This document shows positions 58,201 through 64,000 of a stretch of DNA of 64,000 nt, one piece after another. Position 1 is the stretch's first letter. Each line of letters begins with the position of its first letter. The notes beneath the pieces were generated by a model. That model was not told the DNA's origin. It searched no databases and saw nothing but the letters and a program-made list of their open reading frames with translations. The stretch spans positions 21,523,049 through 21,587,048 of the forward strand of contig JAVDOI010000008.1 of NCBI GenBank assembly GCA_032191485.1. Direction: 5' to 3'. The DNA is from Leptoclinus maculatus (lineage: Eukaryota > Chordata > Actinopteri > Perciformes > Stichaeidae). A program made the position numbers and the translations under genes.

Positions 58201-60177
58201 GATGGATGAAGTGTCTTCCTGAGACAGAGAAATGTTCCTGAGGAAACAATCGAGACTCTGGAGCATGAGAAGGTACTTAACTGCAACTATCAACTATCAA
58301 CTAACAACTGTACTTTTCATCGACACTTATTGCTTCTAAATTATTGTTAAACATGAGCTTTATTGTTTTGCTGTTTCATTAAACTGTAGATAACTAAATA
58401 TTATCAAAAATGATTAGGTTATCTAATCAGGATTGCTGTTTTTTAAACAATTCCATTGTCCTTGTTTGGATTGATGCCCGCACCATACAGCTGATGACAG
58501 ATGAAGAATTAAAGACTTATTTGCCATCATATGGTGATCGCCTAGCAGTGTTGGGATTTTGTAAGCGGAAAGAAAATAGCCACAACAACACTCGAAAAGC
58601 AAAGCTTTTTGAGCGCCTGAAACTCAAATTGGCCAAAAGAAAACCTTGTGATGAAGGAGGCGGCAGCAAAAACCAAGGGGAGCACTCACAACCATCTCAG
58701 AAAAGAAATGCTCTGTGATGATGAAAAAGAGGCTTTCAAACAAGTGAGAGTCAGACGAGGAGGTGGAGCAAGAAAAGTCAACGTTTCAAAGGATGCTCAG
58801 AAAAGGGATTTGATTCAGGAAGCAATTGGCCTGTTCTTTCCAGACGGGAGAAATAGTCTGGGGCCCTTAACAGATTTTGAGTTAGACCTCAAAGATTATC
58901 AAGAGGTGACAGTTGACAGTGTAATTACAGTTGGACAATTGTACACTGACACAAAACTCAATCTTCTTAGGTTTTATTTGACCACACAGAAAAACAAGGG
59001 ACAGTCCACACAGTCACAGCGCGGGTTTGGCTCCATCTTCGGAGAGACAAGAGAGCTCTCAGAATCAGACCTCCACTTCTTCTCTCAGTGTTGCTACAGC
59101 CCCACCATTTGAAACAGTCAACCCTGATGTGATATTTCTTGGAAGTACTACAAGCAATGACAATTTTGACTTAGCACTATATTCCTCACGGGGTGGGAGT
59201 GAGGAGGTTTTTGAGAGTAGTAACGTTGTTTTTGTAGGAGACTTTTCTGAAAATAAGCAACAGAATTTGGATGTTTCACCACAAACCATGCCATCCAGTG
59301 AGAGAGTGAAGAGAATATTGGTTCACAGAGGGCTGGTACTGCCAGAGCTCATGGCACATTTCTCTGATGATGGACTTCAAGATGTTGACATCATCAAAAT
59401 CCAACTTGAGATGGGATATGATGATGGAGGAGTTGTGAGAGATTGTCCAGAGAATTCTGGAGTGAATTCTACAACCAATGCGCAACGGGAAATGCTCTTA
59501 AAGTGCCTTTTCTAAGGCATGATTTTGGGCAGCAGCAGTGGGAGAGTGTAGGTCAAATAATTGCTTTTGGATGGGCGAGGGAGAAATATCTTCCTGTGAA
59601 GATCGCGCCTGTCATATTAGAGCAAGCTGCCTTTGGAAGAGCGATGAGCACTGTAGAGGAGAATTTCCTCAAATAGATGCTTGAGTCTGAGCGTACAGTG
59701 TTTGAATCATGGAGATCAGATTTTAACAGCGTTGACCAAGAATAATTAATTGAGATCCTAGATAACGACAGCTGCAGAAGGATACCAACAGCTAGCAATG
59801 TCAAAGACATCCTCCAGGAGCTTGCCCACAAAAGGCTTGTTCAAGAGCCTGCCTACGTCATTGAACAATGGGCAAAAATACTCAGCACCGCCGGGCACAG
59901 CCCTCAGGACCTCACAACTGTATACGAAACCCTGCAACCAACTGTAAGAAAGGTTGTGATGTCTCTCACCTTCCCAGAGACAATGAATGTCCACCAGAAG
60001 GACATTCAGAAGTACCTAACCACATATTTGAGGAATGCTGATACGAAGCATCTGTGTTTGTTCCTCAGGTTCTGCACAGGGTCAGATCTATTCCTGGGGA
60101 AAAAAAATATTATTGACTTTACTCAGATTCAAGGTTTTCAGAGAAGACCTTTTTGTGGTCTTGGCATTTTCAATTAA
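58201..60177 (+). pseudogene. G2E3-like HECT E3 ubiquitin-ligase pseudogene in a transposon
   Basis: The family (fish 'G2/M phase-specific E3 ubiquitin-protein ligase-like') couples a SAM-like N-terminal segment to a C-terminal HECT domain that transfers ubiquitin. Here a possible exon at 58201-58272 (NVPEETIETLEHEK, donor AAG|GTACTT) continues in phase at 58470 with IDARTIQLMTDEELK and LPSYGDRLAVLGFC. Next come RGGGARKVNVSKDA, LFFPDGRNS and VGQLYTD (58750-58990), then the HECT part from about 59300: FWSEFYNQC, VPFLRHDFG, RRIPTASN, LQPTVRKVV, FLRFCTGSDL and GFQRRPF. Damage: frame changes near 58715, 59050 and 59440, stops at 59674 and 59743, and the region that should hold the catalytic HTC cysteine is replaced after 60155. 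It is not functional. Confidence 0.8.
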
Positions 60178-60773
60178 GAAGCAGGAGGCATACAGGGCAT
60201 GCGGAAGGCGATCCGTCGCTTTAACATCTCTGTGGAATTCCGAAAAAACAATGAATGAAACAGCGTGCACGTCCGCATGCCCTGCACTGTCCGTAGTGCT
60301 GTCCATGGTGCTGATAGACGCTACAGTATTACGCCTGGGCCACACTGCCTATACCTCTACCTGTGCGTTGGCTACCTCGCTGAACTGCTGCGGCTCGCAC
60401 ACGCGTGTGCTGTTCACACAGACAGCGCTGCTGCTGCCAGCCCTATCTTTGAACATCGTGTTTGTCTTTGATAATGGCCATCAATAAAAGCATTGTTAAC
60501 AAATGAAGGGATTCCATCCACAGAAATGCCACGGGGCGTTTCATTTAAAATCGAGACAGGAAGTGTTAAGTTCAATTAATGAATTATATATTTTTTTCAT
60601 TTCACTTCTGTGATATATTCTACAGATAGACATTGAAAATGTAGCAAAAATAGAAACAGTGAAAATGATATTTTGATAGGTATATTGACACCATAGCAAC
60701 ATTACACATTCCATTACAGTTGTAACTCTTTAGACCTTGAGGTAGTTAAGCTTGTGAATTTGCGCGCTGATGA

Positions 60774-61067
60774 TCAAGCTGCACAGTCACAAAAAAAGAG
60801 ATCTGTAGCTCCAATTTCCCTGCTTAATCCTATTAGAAAAAAAACAATTACATTTTTTTCCATTTCATACACCTCATCAGACATTGCCAGGTTGTGCTCT
60901 GCCATAAGTTCCATACACAGGTGAAACACGTCCTCATCACAAGGATAATCCTTAAAACAACAGTCCTCTCGACATATTTCTATTTTCATTTCCTCAGCTG
61001 GCTGCAAGAAATTCTGAGCCCCATAAAGGTTGAGAACCGCATACCCCGTTGCAGTGGCCGGACACAA
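60774..61067 (-). CDS. Unrecognised open frame inside the HECT element
   Basis: 97 codons with an acidic, structured-looking composition (LYGAQNFLQPAEEMKIEI; DYPCDEDVFHLCMELMAEH; SDEVYEMEKN). The 5' part reads through a possible splice site and the 3' part ends in low-quality sequence. It could be an exon of the element's second gene (for example a transposase accessory protein) or chance. I do not recognise a family. Confidence 0.25.
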   Translation of the reverse strand: MCPATATGYAVLNLYGAQNFLQPAEEMKIEICREDCCFKDYPCDEDVFHLCMELMAEHNLAMSDEVYEMEKNVIVFFLIGLSREIGATDLFFCDCAA

Positions 61068-61618
61068 AGGTTCAAGTCATGATATTGACTATTTTCTTTT
61101 ATGTTACATTATATTTTCTCTTACCTGTGTTGTTTTAATATTCAGAGCATTTCTTTGCCATAAAACCGTATATTGCTGATGTGTTGTGCTGATGTTTTAA
61201 ACCCGCAAAATGTCGTTGAAATAAATGCTCAGGTGTTTTTCATTTAATTTTATTGGATAGCAAAAACAAACAAATATAATATGTTTAAAAATAGATTGGC
61301 CAACTTAGATTTTTTTTAACTGGGTGTAAGTTTGGTCAACAAAATGGCAGTGGGTTATAACAGTCTTTTGACCTTTTACAGGTTGGTCCTGTATTTCAAA
61401 GAAAGATCATAATGAAAATTACAGTATGATATTAATGGCGATGATATGTATAGTAAAATTGCAAAGGTGAAAATGAAAACTCATCAGGGTTTGTCCCCTA
61501 ATTTATACATCAAACAAAGCTTTTATACGACAAATGTAGGGCAACAATAAACAACCAACAAACATTACTTCAATTATTTGTTTATTTATTTATGAATTTG
61601 AATAGGAAGATTTTTAGA

Positions 61619-61705
61619 CAGAGATATAAGATGCTAAATCGAAATTTTTAGATAGTATCTCATTATTATGAGATGCTAAGTCGACATTTTGAGATAGTAT
61701 CTTAT
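61619..61705. repeat. Subterminal repeats, right end of the HECT element
   Basis: Three to four units of the same 21-bp family as at 56965-57130, in inverted orientation (words 'gagatagtatct' and 'gagatgctaagtcgac'). Confidence 0.75.
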
Positions 61706-62039
61706 TATAATGACTTACAGGATGTTTCTTGTTTCCTCACAGTGACGGAAATGGGCTTCCGTAGAATGGTGTTAATGCACAAACGTTTGGGGTTAAATGA
61801 TCTAACCACTAATTGATGTAAACATTGGAGCCAGCCTACGGGCATTATAGGTTTGGCCTTCTTTTGTGTCGTTGAGTGAAACTGACAATTGTATTTAACA
61901 GTTAAAACCAAACATATTAAAACTTGTGTGTCTAAATAGTTAACGTTATGCATCCAAAGATGAAGGTCGCTAACGGCACACTGAAAAGAAACCCAAGAAG
62001 TTGACCTTGCGCTAGGCAGCTTGGGAAATGAATTTCTTG

Positions 62040-62990
62040 CACGTCTTAGCTGCGTTTCACAGTCGGACCACAGTGAACTACATTTCCCGTGGCTCCCTTT
62101 GGGGTTACATGCGGCTCTCCACGCAGTCTGGGCTGCAGCAGCGTTAAATGTGGTCCTTGAACGACACATAACCAGGGCACATTCGCATGGCCCTCAGCAT
62201 AAAGGGGTACGGTTTTGACTTGAACCTTTCACGTAACATTCAACGTAAGTGTAGTCCGCTTTCTATCCTTTGCTTCGGTATATTATACTTGTATAGTGAC
62301 AACTTGTGTTCCTGCCTGTGAAGGTTAGCAGTGCTGCTAGCGTACAGCTAATGTTAACTAGCTAACGCCGGGCGTCAGAAGCCAAAGTTGGCAGCAGTTC
62401 AGAGCCTGGCCTTAACAAGACAGTATCTAAAGCAGAAACGCTGTCTGCGTCAATACGTTAAAAGCCGCTTTAATTCGCCTTCCTCTACTGAGTTCCCCAA
62501 CAAACTAAGAACCAAAAGCTTCTTCCTCCTTGTCCTCCAAAAAATATCTGTCCAATGTCAACTGAAATAGATGCACGTGGAAAGTTAGCATCAGTTTAGC
62601 TTTAGACTTCCGGTCGGACCTTTTAAAATAAGGCAAGACAAATTCCTACCGTCGTTTTATCCTACAGTCTATTTGAGTACTTTTATTTTGAAGATAACAT
62701 TAACGACTTCCGGTCTTATTGTGGCGCTGTCGCACAGCTCAAGCAGTATTGTGGCTAATGTTAGCCGCTAGTAGGTACAACAGAAGTTTTGTAACGCAAC
62801 AGGAAACCTTGCCTTCTTGTTTAGTAAAGGCGTATCCTCGCTAACGTTACCTCTTTGAAACGTAATCTGAGTTAGCCATACGTTTTTGAGACGAGCATTC
62901 TTGAACTCAACGTTAGTTTATGAAACTCACCCTCTCGTTTGTTTGGCTTTAGGAGCTGCATCCATGATTGTGCAAGCATAACTCAAGGTA
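62040..62990 (+). promoter_or_regulatory. Probable promoter/5' end of a rightward host gene
   Basis: ACTACATTTCCCGTGG at 62078-62093 resembles the ZNF143/THAP11 promoter motif. ACTTCCGG (ETS/GABP) occurs at 62606-62613 and 62706-62713. A donor-like CAAC|GTAAGTG lies at 62245, and a 35-nt exon-like segment (62953-62987) sits between TTTAG and AAG|GTATGT. Such motif clusters mark housekeeping promoters. No coding exon is visible before the window ends. In human, RNMT neighbours MC5R, so rnmt is a guess only. Confidence 0.4.
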
Positions 62991-64000
62991 TGTCCAGGGA
63001 CCTGTAATCTGTTTCATAACCTGTGTTATCAATGAATGTCAAGGAGATCACGCTTAGCTAACGCATGGAAGAAATGTAGGTCATGGTTGGTTAGCTCAGT
63101 GAATTGTAAAAGATAAGAGTTGGCTTGGTGGTTTGAGTACTGTATCAGAGGAGCTAGCTTTACTGTATAATAACATTTATGAACAATATGCTTTTAATCC
63201 AAAAGAACATAGGCATATAAATTATAGTATAATCATAAAAAAAACCTTGCTCTTGGAGTGTGGACAGTTTTGCAATGAGGTCATACACTGTTCAGTGTGT
63301 CAGGCAGTTCTCGCTGTGATGCAGACAAACAGAATGGACTGCAGGCATTTCAAATGTATGTTAAAAGCTGATCAAGAGCTTTTGATGTACATTTTCCAGC
63401 AATAACAATCAACATAGATTAACTGCAATGTATCCATGTTGTGCAGGGAAGATCACAGTTGGGTGTTGATCAAAGACAGTTTAATGAAAATGGTGTATTT
63501 CAGTAGTATGTTTGGGTGCCTCTGGGAGACTTTTATGTCAGATTTGGTGTCCTTGACATGAAATCTGAAAGACTCGTGTGCAGGATTTAGCCTTTGTTTT
63601 AACAGCGACATGTTTATGATTCAGACTCATCATTGCATAACAATGCCCATTTGGTCTTGTCTATAGTTCTCAGTCAGACAGAGTGAATTCAGGAAGATCG
63701 TAGAGCTAAAAGGATTAGTCAGTTAGTCGATTAGTCTTTTGACAGAAAATCAATTGGCAATCATTCAAATCATGTTTTAGGCAAAAATATCAGGCTTCTC
63801 AATTCAATATTTGCTGTTTTTTTTTGTTTTCCTTGATTATAACCTACAAACTTTAAGGTTTTTGAGCAAAGCTCAGTGGGCCAAAGCACACGGTTACATT
63901 GAGTCTAGAACCTGTAATGGACTTTTAACATTATTTTCTTACAGGATACCGACTCAAATGAGTAATCGATTACTCAATGCAGCAATTGGGAGATTAATTG
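62991..64000. other. Probable first-intron sequence, no exon seen
   Basis: No coding exon is recognised up to the window edge. A 90-codon frame at 63133-63405 has no family resemblance. Confidence 0.35.

Larger units (their letters stand above)
56923..61761. mobile_element. 4.8-kb TIR transposon carrying a HECT-ligase-like gene
   Basis: The outer ends are (T/C)GGAAGCCCATTTC in inverted orientation (56923 onward and inverted ending at 61761), each flanked by TA (56921-56922, 61762-61763). Inside each end the word ATCCTGTAAGTCATTATAAT recurs, inverted, followed by GATACTATCT and TGTCGACTTA. Arrays of 21-bp subterminal repeats follow on both sides. The cargo is a degraded plus-strand gene of the fish G2E3-like HECT family (58.2-60.2 kb) and an unrecognised minus-strand frame (60.8-61.1 kb). 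TA duplication fits Tc1/mariner-like or other TA-targeting groups, but no transposase was recognised and the superfamily is open. Confidence 0.75.

Noticed and set aside
58201..60177. Intact multi-exon HECT gene
   Set aside because: Frame changes near 58715, 59050 and 59440, stops at 59674 and 59743, a GG acceptor at 58468 and the missing catalytic end cannot all be explained by introns.
63090..63120. 'ggttagctcag' as part of a tRNA gene
   Set aside because: No matching B-box or cloverleaf follows.

Overview
This is a nuclear genome window from a teleost fish, most likely a percomorph. The host genes identified are two melanocortin receptors with vertebrate-type introns. Almost everything else is the fish transposon mix: hAT families, an L1-type LINE, Rex/L2-like LINE scraps, MITEs, and SINE-like repeats. 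There are no bacterial operons, rRNA genes, convincing tRNA genes or CRISPR arrays.

Layout. Positions 1-3.0 kb hold a truncated hAT copy and small repeats. At 4.27-7.45 kb lies the ACTH receptor gene mc2r (+, two coding exons). A short non-autonomous hAT begins 75 bp after its stop. The 8.5-15.2 kb spacer holds an LTR-like repeat, more hAT debris and a TIR element. The melanocortin-5 receptor gene mc5r (-, four coding exons) spans 15.2-21.2 kb. The two receptors are convergent (tail to tail). In both, a phase-2 intron falls at the same place, inside the Arg codon of the DRY motif.

At 24.5-29.1 kb a 5'-truncated L1 is flanked by two near-identical 1.3-kb direct repeats, arranged exactly as a giant target-site duplication would be. 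From 29 to 56 kb I see no host exon. That stretch is a patchwork of nested hAT copies (42-44 kb), a TTA-flanked CGGAT-rich element (39.4-40.2 kb), inverted-repeat elements, microsatellites and degraded LINE/SINE pieces.

At 56.92-61.76 kb there is a 4.8-kb element with terminal inverted repeats, a TA target duplication and 21-bp subterminal repeats. It carries a degraded gene of the fish G2E3-like HECT ubiquitin-ligase family. This is my best candidate for an under-described system: a DNA transposon that transports a HECT-ligase gene. The last 2 kb (62-64 kb) look like the 5' end or promoter of a further host gene running rightward, with ETS and ZNF143-like motifs and possible small 5' exons. 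Human synteny suggests RNMT as a candidate, but no coding sequence is visible to confirm it.

MC2R and MC5R are both Gs-coupled melanocortin receptors. MC2R is the ACTH receptor of steroidogenic (interrenal) tissue and depends on the accessory protein MRAP. MC5R responds to MSH peptides and ACTH more broadly. All coordinates were placed by eye; exon edges in the two receptors are exact by codon joining, while repeat edges are approximate unless a target duplication is stated.
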